Shown: positions 26,770 to 35,994 of the stretch, piece by piece
Layout of the letters: every line of letters starts with the position of its first letter
Numbering within the stretch: position 1 is the stretch's first letter
Assembly: GCA_044228875.1 (NCBI GenBank)
Contig: JBGAUA010000002.1
Location: 1-64,000 of the forward strand
DNA length: 64,000 bases
Reading direction: 5' to 3'
Origin: Epilinea sp044228875
GTDB taxonomy: Bacteria; Chloroflexota; Anaerolineae; Epilineales; Epilineaceae
Position numbers and translations under genes: made by a program
Notes under the pieces: generated by a model
What the model was told of the DNA's origin: nothing
The model's database searches: none
The model's input: the letters and a program-made list of their open reading frames with translations, nothing else

Positions 26770-26798
26770 ATCTTACCAGACAGGCGCGGACATGTCAA
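26770..26798 (-). promoter_or_regulatory. Promoter of the cohesin/LysM gene
   Basis: On the minus strand: consensus TTGACA (26798-26793), a 17-base spacer and TAAGAT (26775-26770). The predicted start near 26763 gives a leader of about 115 bases. It is one of the best sigma-70-type promoters in the window. Confidence 0.8.
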
Positions 26799-26940
26799 GA
26801 CATAAAATTGCTTAACGTCAACGAGATTCACCTTAAAGACCATGGACCTTGGATTTGGAGCGACCGGTGCCCATGGCTATGATCGCCGCCGGTCACGCTT
26901 CGGTCGCATCGGCCACTCCATCCAGTAAAGGAACATCATC

Positions 26941-27390
26941 ATGGAACGCACCCTGATCATCCTCAAACCCGACGCAGTTCAGCGCGGGCTCGTCGGCGAG
27001 ATCATCGCCCGATTTGAACGCCGCGGCCTCAAGATCTCCGCGCTCAAGCTGATGAGCGTATCGCAGGATCTCGCCAGGCGCCATTACGCCGAGCACGAGG
27101 GCAAGCCCTTCTTCGGTGGCCTGATCGACTACATCATCTCCAGCCCGGTTGTGGTTCTGGCCGTCGACGGCCCCGGTGCCATCGTCGCGGTGCGCAACGC
27201 CGTCGGGAGCACGCGGCCGGCTGAGGCGACGCCGGGGTCCATCCGGGCCGACTTCGGTCTCATGGTGGGCCGCAACCTGGTCCACGCGTCCGACGGCCCG
27301 GAAGCGGCCGTGAGGGAACTGGCCCTGTGGTTCGACGCCGGTGACTTCGCGGATTACACGCGGGCCATCGACACCTGGATCCTCGAATAG
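26941..27390 (+). CDS. ndk: Nucleoside diphosphate kinase
   Basis: 149 residues. Starts MERTLIILKPDAVQRGLVGEI. The phospho-accepting histidine is H115 in GRNLVHASD. It balances NTP and dNTP pools by phosphate transfer from ATP. AAAGGA precedes the ATG. The following epimerase has its own promoter, so linkage to the sugar genes is positional. Confidence 0.96.
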   Translation: MERTLIILKPDAVQRGLVGEIIARFERRGLKISALKLMSVSQDLARRHYAEHEGKPFFGGLIDYIISSPVVVLAVDGPGAIVAVRNAVGSTRPAEATPGSIRADFGLMVGRNLVHASDGPEAAVRELALWFDAGDFADYTRAIDTWILE

Positions 27391-27411
27391 ACCCGGCGGC
27401 CCCGGCCGGGC

Positions 27412-27426
27412 TACAATCTGCGCCTC
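27412..27426 (+). promoter_or_regulatory. Leaderless promoter of the epimerase gene (-10 element)
   Basis: TACAAT (27412-27417) with nine bases before the ATG at 27427 and no ribosome-binding site. Confidence 0.5.
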
Positions 27427-28437
27427 ATGGCAGATAACGGAACCGCATTCTCCTCGTCCGGCCCAGGCCCCGCGCGCCGCTGCGTCGTCACCGGGGCCGC
27501 CGGCTTCATCGGCAGCCATCTCAGTGAGGCTTTGCTGGACGCCGGCCACGAGGTTCTTGGAATCGACTGCTTCACCGATTACTACGATCGGGCGATCAAA
27601 GAGGACAACCTGGCCGGCCTGCGTGCCCGCTCGGGCTTCCATCTGGTGGAGGAGGACCTGCGCAGCGCGGAACTGCGGCCGCTCGTGGCGGGCGCCGACG
27701 CGGTCTTCCACCTGGCGGCCATGGGGGGGCTGCTGCGTTCCTGGACCTGGTTCAAGGTCTACCAGGACTGCAACATCCTGGCTACCCAGCGGTTGCTCGA
27801 CGCCATCCTGGCCGAGAATGTCGGGCATCTCATCCACGTGTCCACCTCGTCGGTCTACGGGCGGGATTCTTCCGGTGACGAGCGTCAGCAGCCCCAGCCC
27901 ATCTCGCCCTACGGCGTGACCAAGTTGGCTGCCGAGCACCTGGTCGGGGCCTACGCCGCCAACTTCGGAGTCAAAGCCACGGTGCTGCGCTACTTCTCGA
28001 TCTTCGGACCACGCCAGAGGCCGGATATGGGCTACCACCTCTTCATCGATCGCATCCTCAAGGGTGAGACGATCACCATCGCCGGTGACGGGCGCCAGTC
28101 TCGGGGCAACACCTATGTCGCGGATTGCGTGGCCGCCACGGTCGCGGCCTTCGCGCGCGGGCCGGTGCCCGAGGTGGTTGGCGAGACCTTCAACATCGGC
28201 GGAGGCGAGGTCATCTCCGCTCTGGATGCCCTGGCCCTGATCGAGCGCATCATCGGGCGCAAGGCCACGGTCGTCCACGGTTCGCCGCGGCCCGGCGAGC
28301 AGCTGCAGGCCCTTGCCGACACCGCCAAGGCGCGGCGGATGCTGGGCTGGCAGCCGCGAGTCGGAATCGAAGAGGGCCTACGCGCCCAGGTGGCCTGGCA
28401 GATGCAGCGCGCGGTCGCGGCGGGGGGCGGGTCTTGA
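27427..28437 (+). CDS. NAD-dependent nucleotide-sugar epimerase/dehydratase (extended SDR)
   Basis: 336 residues. NAD-binding GAAGFIG at 23-29, active-site STSSVYG and YGVTK (Y-x3-K), and RYFSIFGPRQRPDMGYHLFI, as in UDP-glucose 4-epimerase and GDP-mannose/UDP-glucuronate epimerase families. The exact substrate is not clear. The start is leaderless. Its stop overlaps the TTG start of the GT2 gene (TTGA), so the two are coupled. Confidence 0.88.
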   Translation: MADNGTAFSSSGPGPARRCVVTGAAGFIGSHLSEALLDAGHEVLGIDCFTDYYDRAIKEDNLAGLRARSGFHLVEEDLRSAELRPLVAGADAVFHLAAMGGLLRSWTWFKVYQDCNILATQRLLDAILAENVGHLIHVSTSSVYGRDSSGDERQQPQPISPYGVTKLAAEHLVGAYAANFGVKATVLRYFSIFGPRQRPDMGYHLFIDRILKGETITIAGDGRQSRGNTYVADCVAATVAAFARGPVPEVVGETFNIGGGEVISALDALALIERIIGRKATVVHGSPRPGEQLQALADTAKARRMLGWQPRVGIEEGLRAQVAWQMQRAVAAGGGS

Positions 28438-29456
28438 GCCCATTCGACGCCGAACGCCCGGACCCGTCCCTCCCGTACGAAGGTCCGGAGCTGACCGTGG
28501 TCATCCCCCTGTATAACGAGGTGTTGACCATCCCCGACCTGGCGCAGCGGCTGTCGGCCTCCCTGGATCGCCTGGGCCGCAGCTGGGAGGTGATCGTGGT
28601 GGACGACGGCTCCACCGACGGCTCATTCGAGGCGCTGCGCCGCGTCCACGAGGCCGATCCCCGCTTCTCGGTGATCCGCTTCCGGCGCAATTTCGGCCAG
28701 ACTCCGGCCTTCGCCGCAGGTTTCGACGCCGCCCGGGGCCGCATCGTCGTCACGATGGACGCGGACCTGCAGAACGACCCCGACGACGTCGCCGCCCTGC
28801 TGGCCGAGATGGAGCGCGGCGACTTCGACATCGTCAGCGGATGGCGGCAGAACCGCAAGGAACCCCTGCTCCTGCGCCGCATCCCATCCAAGTTCGGCAA
28901 CCTCGTCATGCGCCGCCTGACCGGCGTCAGCCTCAAGGACACCGGCTGCTCGCTCAAGGCCTACCGCAGCGAGGTGGTGAAGAACACCCGCCTCTACGGC
29001 AACTTCCACCGCTTCATCCCGGCGGTTGCCAGCTGGTACGGCGTGCGCGTCGGCGAGGTGCCGGTGAGGGACAACGTCAGGGCCCACGGCAGCTCCAAAT
29101 ACGGCCGGGGCCTGAAACGGGCGCCGCGCGTGCTCCTGGACCTGCTCACGCTGCACTTCCTGCTCAACTACGCCACGCGGCCCATCCACATCTTCGGGGG
29201 CATGGGCTTCGCGACCCTGGGGCTGGGAATGCTCACGGCGGCCTACCTGAGCTGGGAGAAGCTGGCTCTGGGCCATGACATCGGCGGTCGCCCCCTCCTG
29301 CTCCTCGCTGCCCTGCTGATGATCATCGGCGTGCAGTTCATCTCCATGGGCTTCCTGGGGGAGCTCATGGTCCGGACCTATTACGAAAGCCAGAACAAGC
29401 CGATCTACGCCGTTCGCGAGGTTCTCGACCGCCCAGGATCGCCCCGGGCTGGCTGA
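28434..29456 (+). CDS. GT2 family glycosyltransferase with two C-terminal TM helices (GtrB/DPM1-like)
   Basis: 340 residues from TTG 28434, which overlaps the upstream stop and is preceded by a G-rich stretch. GT-A domain with LTVVIPLYNE, VVDDGSTDG and MDADLQNDPDD (metal-binding DxD), then KDTGCSLKAYR. Two TM helices near 245-270 and 285-310. Such enzymes load a sugar from a nucleotide donor onto undecaprenyl or polyprenyl phosphate at the membrane. That lipid-sugar would suit the GT-C transferases encoded downstream. Confidence 0.88.
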   Translation: MSPFDAERPDPSLPYEGPELTVVIPLYNEVLTIPDLAQRLSASLDRLGRSWEVIVVDDGSTDGSFEALRRVHEADPRFSVIRFRRNFGQTPAFAAGFDAARGRIVVTMDADLQNDPDDVAALLAEMERGDFDIVSGWRQNRKEPLLLRRIPSKFGNLVMRRLTGVSLKDTGCSLKAYRSEVVKNTRLYGNFHRFIPAVASWYGVRVGEVPVRDNVRAHGSSKYGRGLKRAPRVLLDLLTLHFLLNYATRPIHIFGGMGFATLGLGMLTAAYLSWEKLALGHDIGGRPLLLLAALLMIIGVQFISMGFLGELMVRTYYESQNKPIYAVREVLDRPGSPRAG

Positions 29457-29489
29457 GCCTTGGCCCGGACCCACCAGGAGGAGAGGCGC

Positions 29490-31736
29490 ATGAGACTGAG
29501 ACCAGCATCCGCGGCCGGCGCGCGAACGATGCTTGCGACGGGGCTGGCCGCCATGGTCCTGGCGGGGACGGCGCAGGCGCCGGCCGGACGGGCGGCGCCC
29601 CGCCGGATCGATCAGGCGCCGCCTGTCGCGGCCGATTTCAAGCCGGCGACCCTCCCCGGCGGCGCCTTCTATGGCGTCGACAGCTTCGACCTGCCTCCCG
29701 GATCGCCCTTGTCGAAGGACGCGCAGCAGATCATCGCCGTGGGGGGTAGGCTGACGCGCGCGGACCGCGGCGCGACGTGGTCTGCAATCGACAGCCCGTT
29801 CCAGCTCCGGCACATGGTGGCCACCTCCAACGGCGTGCTCCTGGTCAACGATGTCAACGGCAAGGGCTACCGCTCGGATTCCCTGGGGACCACCTGGACG
29901 CCGGTCGAACTCGAGCCGGGGGCGAAGATGCGCTTCCTGTCCGTGTCCGAGAACTTCGCCCGCGATGGGCAGGCCTTGGCCATCACCCTGGCCGAATGGC
30001 AGCTCTACCGTTACGACCGCTCGCGCAGCCGCTGGACCCAGGCCGTCCTCAGAGCCGGCGAGACCCACCTGGTGGGGGCCGCCGGCTTCTCTCCCAACGT
30101 CGTCGTGGACGAGCTGGTCCTGGCCGGCGCGGATGACGGGGTCTACCGCTCCCCGGATGCCGGGCAGACCTGGCAGCGCGTGGCCTCCGTCGCCGACGGC
30201 GCGCCGGCCTTCGGCCCAGCCGGCGGCGCGCCCGAGGAGCAGGGCATCGTCTTTCCGCGCGACTTCGGCGACGACCGGCAGCAGCGCTACGATGCCGACG
30301 ATCCGACGGTCTTCGCCTTCAACAAGGACGGCATCTACCGCTCCGACAACAAGGGCGATTCCTGGCGGCGACTGCCCTTCAGCGGCGCCAGGGTCCGGGA
30401 CCTGGCGGTCTCCAACGCCTGGCCCTACGATCCTGTCCTGCTGGCCGCGGTCGACGCGCCGGGGCGGATCGGCGCGATCTCCCAGGACGGCGGCCAGTCC
30501 TGGGACTGGGTCGACGGCCCCCCGGGTGTGATGGGCACCGGCGCCGCGCTCTCGCGCGACTTCGGCGTTCCCGGTAGCAGAACCCCCTACAACTGGGATT
30601 CCCGTAAAGGCCCGACCGCCCTGTCCCTGCCGGCCCTCTACAAGAACCAGCTCCTGGGGCCTGTCGAGCGCTTTCGCGGATCGCGCGAGCTGTTCCTGGC
30701 CACTGACGGCGACGGCATCTGGCCGGGCCGTCTGGTGCTGGAGCCGAACGGGCGGGAGCGGGCTGTCTGGGATGCCGCCGGGCATAGGGCGTCGGACATC
30801 AGCCTGGGCAGTGGCGAGCCGACCACCCTGCTGCACCTGGACGACGGCTCGGGCAGCATCCTGGCCGGCAGCCGGGCCAGCGGGCTGTACCGCAGCCGTG
30901 ACGGCGGCGGCTCCTGGACCGCGGCAGGCGGCGCGGAGAGCCTGCCGCGGGGTCGGGAGCAGACCATTCACCGGCTGGTCGCCGCGCCGGGAACCGGCGG
31001 GACCTTGTTCGCGGCGACGGAGAGCGGCGTCTGGCTGAGTCGCGACAGCGGGCAGGCCTGGCGGCGAACCAGCGGCCCGGCCCCGGCGCGGTCGCTGGCC
31101 GTGTCGCCGGACTTCGCCAACGATCGCACGCTCGTCTCCGCCCGGCAGATCTCCCGCGACGGCGGCGAGACCTGGAGCCCCTTGGCTGGGCAATCGGCCG
31201 ACTTCGACTGGTCTGCGGCCGCCTTCTCCGCCGATTACGGGCGCGACCGCACGATCTACGCGGCGCTCAACCTGCCGGCGGACAAGCGCAACCTCGACGA
31301 CTGGCCGCTCAAGGTATCGCGGGATGGTGGCCAGACCTGGGGCGAAGTCCAGGATTCATACCTGCGGCAGAGCGGGATCCTGGCCCTGACCACGGTGGTG
31401 GCGGGAACGGATCCTTTGCGCGTGCTGGTCGGGACGGACCGCGGCCTCGTGCTCTCGACGGATGGCGGCAAGACGTTCACCAAGCCCGCCAACCTGCCAA
31501 GCTCCGCGGTGCGGGCGGTGGACGCGCGGTCGCTCAGCCAGCCTTTCTTCACCGCGGCCATCGTCGTGGCGGGGGACGCCGGCGTCTACTGGTCGTCCAA
31601 TCGTGGCAACACCTGGACGGCGGGTCCGAAGGAGCTCAAGGACTTCCGCGGCGCGGCACTGGCCCCGGACGGGCAGGCGTTCCTGTTGTTCCGCATGGTG
31701 GACCTGCTGAGCTACGCCAAGGTCTTCACCCCCTGA
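29490..31736 (+). CDS. Secreted Asp-box (BNR/sortilin-like) repeat protein
   Basis: 748 residues from ATG 29490, which follows AGGAGGAGAGG; the upstream in-frame start at 29460 places that site inside the gene. The signal peptide covers about 1-30. About ten Asp-box motifs (S-x-D-x-G-x-T-W) occur, for example SPDAGQTW, SDNKGDSW, SQDGGQSW, SRDSGQAW and SRDGGETW. This predicts a beta-propeller like sortilin/YCF48. No catalytic sialidase residues are evident. It lies between glycosyltransferase genes and may bind or assist assembly of a surface glycan or protein. Confidence 0.78.
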   Translation: MRLRPASAAGARTMLATGLAAMVLAGTAQAPAGRAAPRRIDQAPPVAADFKPATLPGGAFYGVDSFDLPPGSPLSKDAQQIIAVGGRLTRADRGATWSAIDSPFQLRHMVATSNGVLLVNDVNGKGYRSDSLGTTWTPVELEPGAKMRFLSVSENFARDGQALAITLAEWQLYRYDRSRSRWTQAVLRAGETHLVGAAGFSPNVVVDELVLAGADDGVYRSPDAGQTWQRVASVADGAPAFGPAGGAPEEQGIVFPRDFGDDRQQRYDADDPTVFAFNKDGIYRSDNKGDSWRRLPFSGARVRDLAVSNAWPYDPVLLAAVDAPGRIGAISQDGGQSWDWVDGPPGVMGTGAALSRDFGVPGSRTPYNWDSRKGPTALSLPALYKNQLLGPVERFRGSRELFLATDGDGIWPGRLVLEPNGRERAVWDAAGHRASDISLGSGEPTTLLHLDDGSGSILAGSRASGLYRSRDGGGSWTAAGGAESLPRGREQTIHRLVAAPGTGGTLFAATESGVWLSRDSGQAWRRTSGPAPARSLAVSPDFANDRTLVSARQISRDGGETWSPLAGQSADFDWSAAAFSADYGRDRTIYAALNLPADKRNLDDWPLKVSRDGGQTWGEVQDSYLRQSGILALTTVVAGTDPLRVLVGTDRGLVLSTDGGKTFTKPANLPSSAVRAVDARSLSQPFFTAAIVVAGDAGVYWSSNRGNTWTAGPKELKDFRGAALAPDGQAFLLFRMVDLLSYAKVFTP

Positions 31737-31754
31737 GGGTGAGCGAGGCCACCG

Positions 31755-33056
31755 ATGTCAGAGCAAGGCCTGTCGAGCGGGTCGAACCGACCATGGCTCA
31801 AGCCGCTCCTGGACCTGGCCCTGGTCCTGTTGATCCTCGCTTTGGGGTTGGGGCCGCGCTTGGATGCGGCCCGTTCCTACACCCTGCCGCCTCAGGCGGA
31901 GGAGGAGCTCTACAACCGCTACGCGGTGCCCTGGTCCCTGGGAGAGGGAGCCGCGCCGCGCGAGAAGGAATTCCCCTGGCACCCTCTGGGGTCCTTCACC
32001 CACCGCCCGCCCGGCTATGCCCTGTTCCTGGGCCTGGTCTACCGCGTCGCGGGCACGGAGAACTGGCCCGCCGTGCGCCTGACCCAGGCCTGGCTCGGAG
32101 CCGCCGCGCTGGCCCTGCTCTACGCCATCGGAATCCTGGTCTACGGTGGCTGGGCCGGTCGCGCGGCGGGCCTGACCGCGGCGCTGCTCATGGCCCGCTA
32201 CGACTTCCTGCTGCTCTTCGTCGGGCGACTGCTTTCCGAGACGGTCTACCTGCTGCTCTGCCTGGCCTTCCTGGCGCTGGCCCTGCTCGCGCTGCGCCGG
32301 CGGCATCCCTGGATCAGTCTGGCGGCCGGCTACGTCCTGGGCTGGGCCAACCTCACCCGGCCCTTTGTGATCTTCTTGGCGCCGGGCTACCTGCTGTGGC
32401 TGCTCATCGCCCCGCGGCTGGAACACCGCCGGCGGCACCTGGCGCTGGCGGCCTTCGGTCTGCTGGCGGCGATCGGTCCGGTGACGCTGCGCAACTGGCA
32501 GTTCCACGGGCGTCTGATCCCGATCTCGACCAACGGCGGCTTCACGCTGTACAACAGCATCGTCAAGGTGGAGGGACTGAGCGCGCCGGAGGATCTGCCT
32601 TCGGAGGACGCGATTGACGCGCTGGAGCTCGGTGAGCTTGCCGAGCAGGGGGCCTTTCGCCAGGCGGCGCTGGACTACATGCGCCGCCATCCGGAGGATC
32701 TGCCGCGCATCTTCGCGCGCAAGTTCCGGATCCTCCTGGCCGCCAAGGACGGGCACAAGGTCTCGCACGAGCTCATGGCGACGCCCGATGACACCTGGCT
32801 ATACCCCTTGCTGTGGATCGGCGCCCTGTTGAGCCTGGCGGTGCGGCCCCGTCAACGGTGGCATCCGCGCCTGCTCCTGCTTCTGGCCATCGGCAGCCAG
32901 TTGATCGTCTGCCTGGTCACCAACACCGAGGCGCGCTACCGCGTGCCCATTGTGCCGCTCTACGCCCTGCTGGCCGCCTGGACGCCGATCGGGCTGTTCT
33001 CCCTGGGTCGGTTCACCGGGTCGGCGCCTACCGCGCGGGATGAGGTCGGCGCCTGA
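31755..33056 (+). CDS. GT-C/PMT-type membrane glycosyltransferase
   Basis: 433 residues with about ten predicted TM helices (first near 18-36). The first loop has acidic QAEEELYNRYAV followed by FTHRPPGYALFLGLVY, as in GT39/ArnT-like transferases that use polyprenyl-phosphate sugars. The C-terminal loop before the last helices carries NTEARYRVPIVPLYALLAA, common in the family. The acceptor is unknown. Its stop overlaps the ATG of the next GT-C gene (TGATG). Confidence 0.8.
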   Translation: MSEQGLSSGSNRPWLKPLLDLALVLLILALGLGPRLDAARSYTLPPQAEEELYNRYAVPWSLGEGAAPREKEFPWHPLGSFTHRPPGYALFLGLVYRVAGTENWPAVRLTQAWLGAAALALLYAIGILVYGGWAGRAAGLTAALLMARYDFLLLFVGRLLSETVYLLLCLAFLALALLALRRRHPWISLAAGYVLGWANLTRPFVIFLAPGYLLWLLIAPRLEHRRRHLALAAFGLLAAIGPVTLRNWQFHGRLIPISTNGGFTLYNSIVKVEGLSAPEDLPSEDAIDALELGELAEQGAFRQAALDYMRRHPEDLPRIFARKFRILLAAKDGHKVSHELMATPDDTWLYPLLWIGALLSLAVRPRQRWHPRLLLLLAIGSQLIVCLVTNTEARYRVPIVPLYALLAAWTPIGLFSLGRFTGSAPTARDEVGA

Positions 33057-35959
33057 TGCGGTGGCCGCTGCGCCGCCGACCGAGCCTGGTCGGCTTCATG
33101 ACCTTGGTTGCCGCCGTCCTCCTCGTCCGGCTCTATCTCTGGCGCCTGGACGGCTATCTCCTCAACGACGACGAGGGCAGCTATCTCTACGCTGCCTGGC
33201 GCATCGCTCTGGGCGAGCGGCCCTATTGCGACTTCCTGACCCCGCAGCTGCCCGCTTTCCTGTATCCGGGCGGGCTTCTGATGCGCCTGGCTGGCCCGGA
33301 AGTCTGGGCCGCGCGGGCCTTGTCCACCGCCCTCACCCTGGGGGCGGGTCTGTGGACCTACATGGGATCCCGACGGCTGTTCGGTCCCTGGGCGGCCTTG
33401 GTGGCCGCCGCTGCCTTCCTCCTGCAGCCGGAGGTGTTCCTGCACGGTCGCACCTATCGGTCGGACCCCTTCATGCTCTTCGCGGCCACCTTGGGGGTCT
33501 ACCTCTTCAGCCGCGGGGTCTTCCCGCGGCCCGGCGCGGCGGACCCTCCTCGCCGCCGCTGGCTGGCGGCGGCGGGGCTGGCCTTCGGCCTGGCCACGCT
33601 CAGCAAGCTCTTCGGCCCCTTGCCACTGGCCGGCTGTCTGCTCTGGCTCCTGGTCGACGCCCGGTGGCGTCGTCGGTCGCTGCGACCGGTCCTGGCCGAT
33701 GCCCTCGCCAGCCTGCTGCCCTGCGCGCTGCTGGTCGGAGGGGTCATGGGTGTCTTTGCCCTGTCCGGCTGCCAGGTGATGGAGGATGTCGTCGGGCACC
33801 ACCTCCTCCAGAACCAGGGCCTGGGTTGGGCGCGCATGCTATCTGACGCCTGGGTCTTCCTGAGCCGCGCCCTGCGCGAACCGGGCAATGCGCTCCTCGC
33901 CTTCCCGGCGCTGGCCCTGGCGGTGGCGGCCTGGCGCGGCCGCGAGCGGCGCACGGCCTTCTTTGTCGCCCAGCTGCCCACGGTGCTGGCCTTCTTCCTG
34001 CTGTCCCGCGAGAAGTACACCCGACATCTTCTGTACCTGGTCCCGGCGCTGGCGACCTTGTTCGGTGCCGCCATGCTGCGCCTGGCGACGGAGTGGCGCG
34101 AGACGATGGCCGACGAAAGCCGGCGGCGCACACTGGCACCGCCGGCGCTTCTCTCCCTGGCGCTCATCGCCGCTCTCCTGGTGCCCTGGCGGCTCTGGAA
34201 CCGCGATGTCGCCTACAGCTGGGAGACGGGCACCGCGAGTCTGGCTGCCTTCGTCTCCCTGCTGACCGCGCCGGACGACCTGTTCCTCTCCGACTACTCC
34301 GAGCTCAACTTCTACGCCCGGCGCCCGACCACCTACTCCGCTGCCTCGCTGTCGGCGGGAGCGGCGCAGAGTGGCCAGATCACCTGGCGGCGACTGGCGG
34401 AGGAGTTGAACGGCCGGCTCCCGCCCTTGGTGGTCATGGACACCGATCCGGAGTACGCCCACACGCGCTTCTTCAAGGGCGAGGATCGCGCCGCGTTCGA
34501 GGCCTGGCTCGGTGAGCATTACGGCCCGCCCGCTGGCAGCTTCCGCCGTGACGTCCAGAGCTACGACGTCTACGCGGCCAAGGAACGTCCGCTGCCGACC
34601 CGGGCTCGATTCATCGGTGGGCCGCGGCTGCTGGCGGCCGCGCCGGATCGGATCAGCGCCGGCTCCGGCGATCGGGTTGCGGTGCAGAGCGCCTGGCAGG
34701 CGCCGGCCGAAGGAGAGGTGCCAATCGACAGGGATCTGGGGATGACCTTGCGACTGATCGATGCTGCGGGCATCGAATGGTCGCAGGCTGACGGCGGGCT
34801 CTTCGCCTCCGATCCCTCGTCCCTGAAGCTCCATCGACGGCCCACCAGCGCCTGGACTCCAGGCGAGTTCAGCGCCGGCAGCGTCGCCATCACCGTACCC
34901 TGGGGGTTGCCGGCCGGGTCCTACGATCTGCTACTGGGACTCTATGCCCGACCCGACAGCAAGGGCCTGGACGTCGTGACGGATACCGGAGCGCCCTTGG
35001 GCCAGAGCCTGGCCATCGCCACCCTGACGATCGCGCCATGGCGGGCGGAGCCGGCGGCGATCGCCAATCAGCTTCTGGACCTGGATTTGCGGGATGAGAC
35101 GTCGGCTGTCCGGCCGCGCCTCCTGGGGCGCGGGCCGCTGCCCACATCGCCGGTGGCGGCAGGCGCCGCCCTGCCCTTGGACCTGTGGTGGTCCCTGCCG
35201 CCGGACGGCGGTGCGGAGCCTGGTGGCGCGGCTCCTGTCCGGCTGACCCTCACGCGGGACGAAGACGAGGCTGTGGCGGCCGACTGGCTGCAGGTGCTCC
35301 CTTCGCTGCCGTCGGTGGCTGACGGTCCGCCGTCCCTGATCCTCCAGCGAGCGTACCTGCCCACCGAGCCCACGGCCCCGGCCGGTCGTTACCGGCTGCG
35401 CGCCGTCTGGCCGGCGGTGGCAGCCGAGCCCCAGTTCGTCGAACTCGGCGAGGTCGAGCTGCGGGCCCCCGCGCGTGACGACCTGTTCTTCGATCTGCCG
35501 ACGGGGCAACCGCGCCGCCGCCTGGACGCGGGCTTTGGGACGGTGGCGCGCCTGCTGGGCACCGACCTGGACGAGGCGACGACCGTCAGCCCTGGGGCGG
35601 GCTTGACCGTCGAGCTTTACTGGCGGGCCGAAGCACCCCTTCCGGTCAACTACCAGGTCACCGTCCAGGTTCTGGATGAGGCGGGCAAGGTGGTCGCTCA
35701 GCATGACGGCCCGCCAGCGGAGGGCGCCCGTCCCGCGGCGGACTGGCTGCGCGGCGAGGTCATCGTCGATCGCCATCCGTTGGAGACCGAGACATTGGCG
35801 CCGGGAACCTACCGGATCCTGACCGGCCTTTACCACCCGGTAACAGGGCGGCGCATCGAGCCGTCCGGCCAAGCACCGATGGCGGCGGACCTGGTGGAGG
35901 TCGGCCGTGTTCGGGTGCTGCCGACCGCAGACGCCACGGGTCCCGCCGTCGAGCCCTGA
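33056..35959 (+). CDS. Large GT-C membrane glycosyltransferase with C-terminal beta-rich domain
   Basis: 967 residues. The N-terminal half (about 1-430) has roughly ten TM helices; the first extracytoplasmic loop carries the acidic LLNDDEGSYLYAAW motif and GERPYCDFLTPQLP, as in PMT/GT39 enzymes. The second half (about 490-967) is soluble, with repeated beta-sandwich-like segments (LDLWWSLPP, LTVELYWRAE) that look like carbohydrate-binding or Ig-like modules. It is translationally coupled to the preceding GT-C gene. Confidence 0.8.
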   Translation: MRWPLRRRPSLVGFMTLVAAVLLVRLYLWRLDGYLLNDDEGSYLYAAWRIALGERPYCDFLTPQLPAFLYPGGLLMRLAGPEVWAARALSTALTLGAGLWTYMGSRRLFGPWAALVAAAAFLLQPEVFLHGRTYRSDPFMLFAATLGVYLFSRGVFPRPGAADPPRRRWLAAAGLAFGLATLSKLFGPLPLAGCLLWLLVDARWRRRSLRPVLADALASLLPCALLVGGVMGVFALSGCQVMEDVVGHHLLQNQGLGWARMLSDAWVFLSRALREPGNALLAFPALALAVAAWRGRERRTAFFVAQLPTVLAFFLLSREKYTRHLLYLVPALATLFGAAMLRLATEWRETMADESRRRTLAPPALLSLALIAALLVPWRLWNRDVAYSWETGTASLAAFVSLLTAPDDLFLSDYSELNFYARRPTTYSAASLSAGAAQSGQITWRRLAEELNGRLPPLVVMDTDPEYAHTRFFKGEDRAAFEAWLGEHYGPPAGSFRRDVQSYDVYAAKERPLPTRARFIGGPRLLAAAPDRISAGSGDRVAVQSAWQAPAEGEVPIDRDLGMTLRLIDAAGIEWSQADGGLFASDPSSLKLHRRPTSAWTPGEFSAGSVAITVPWGLPAGSYDLLLGLYARPDSKGLDVVTDTGAPLGQSLAIATLTIAPWRAEPAAIANQLLDLDLRDETSAVRPRLLGRGPLPTSPVAAGAALPLDLWWSLPPDGGAEPGGAAPVRLTLTRDEDEAVAADWLQVLPSLPSVADGPPSLILQRAYLPTEPTAPAGRYRLRAVWPAVAAEPQFVELGEVELRAPARDDLFFDLPTGQPRRRLDAGFGTVARLLGTDLDEATTVSPGAGLTVELYWRAEAPLPVNYQVTVQVLDEAGKVVAQHDGPPAEGARPAADWLRGEVIVDRHPLETETLAPGTYRILTGLYHPVTGRRIEPSGQAPMAADLVEVGRVRVLPTADATGPAVEP

Positions 35960-35994
35960 TCCGGCTCGCGCCTGCGGCGCGGCGCCGAGATCAG
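35956..35994. terminator. Compact bidirectional terminator hairpin
   Basis: Arms 35956-35965 and 35984-35994 pair over 10 bp with a single bulged A at 35988. It overlaps the stop codons of both the GT-C gene (+) and trpS (-). Confidence 0.6.
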
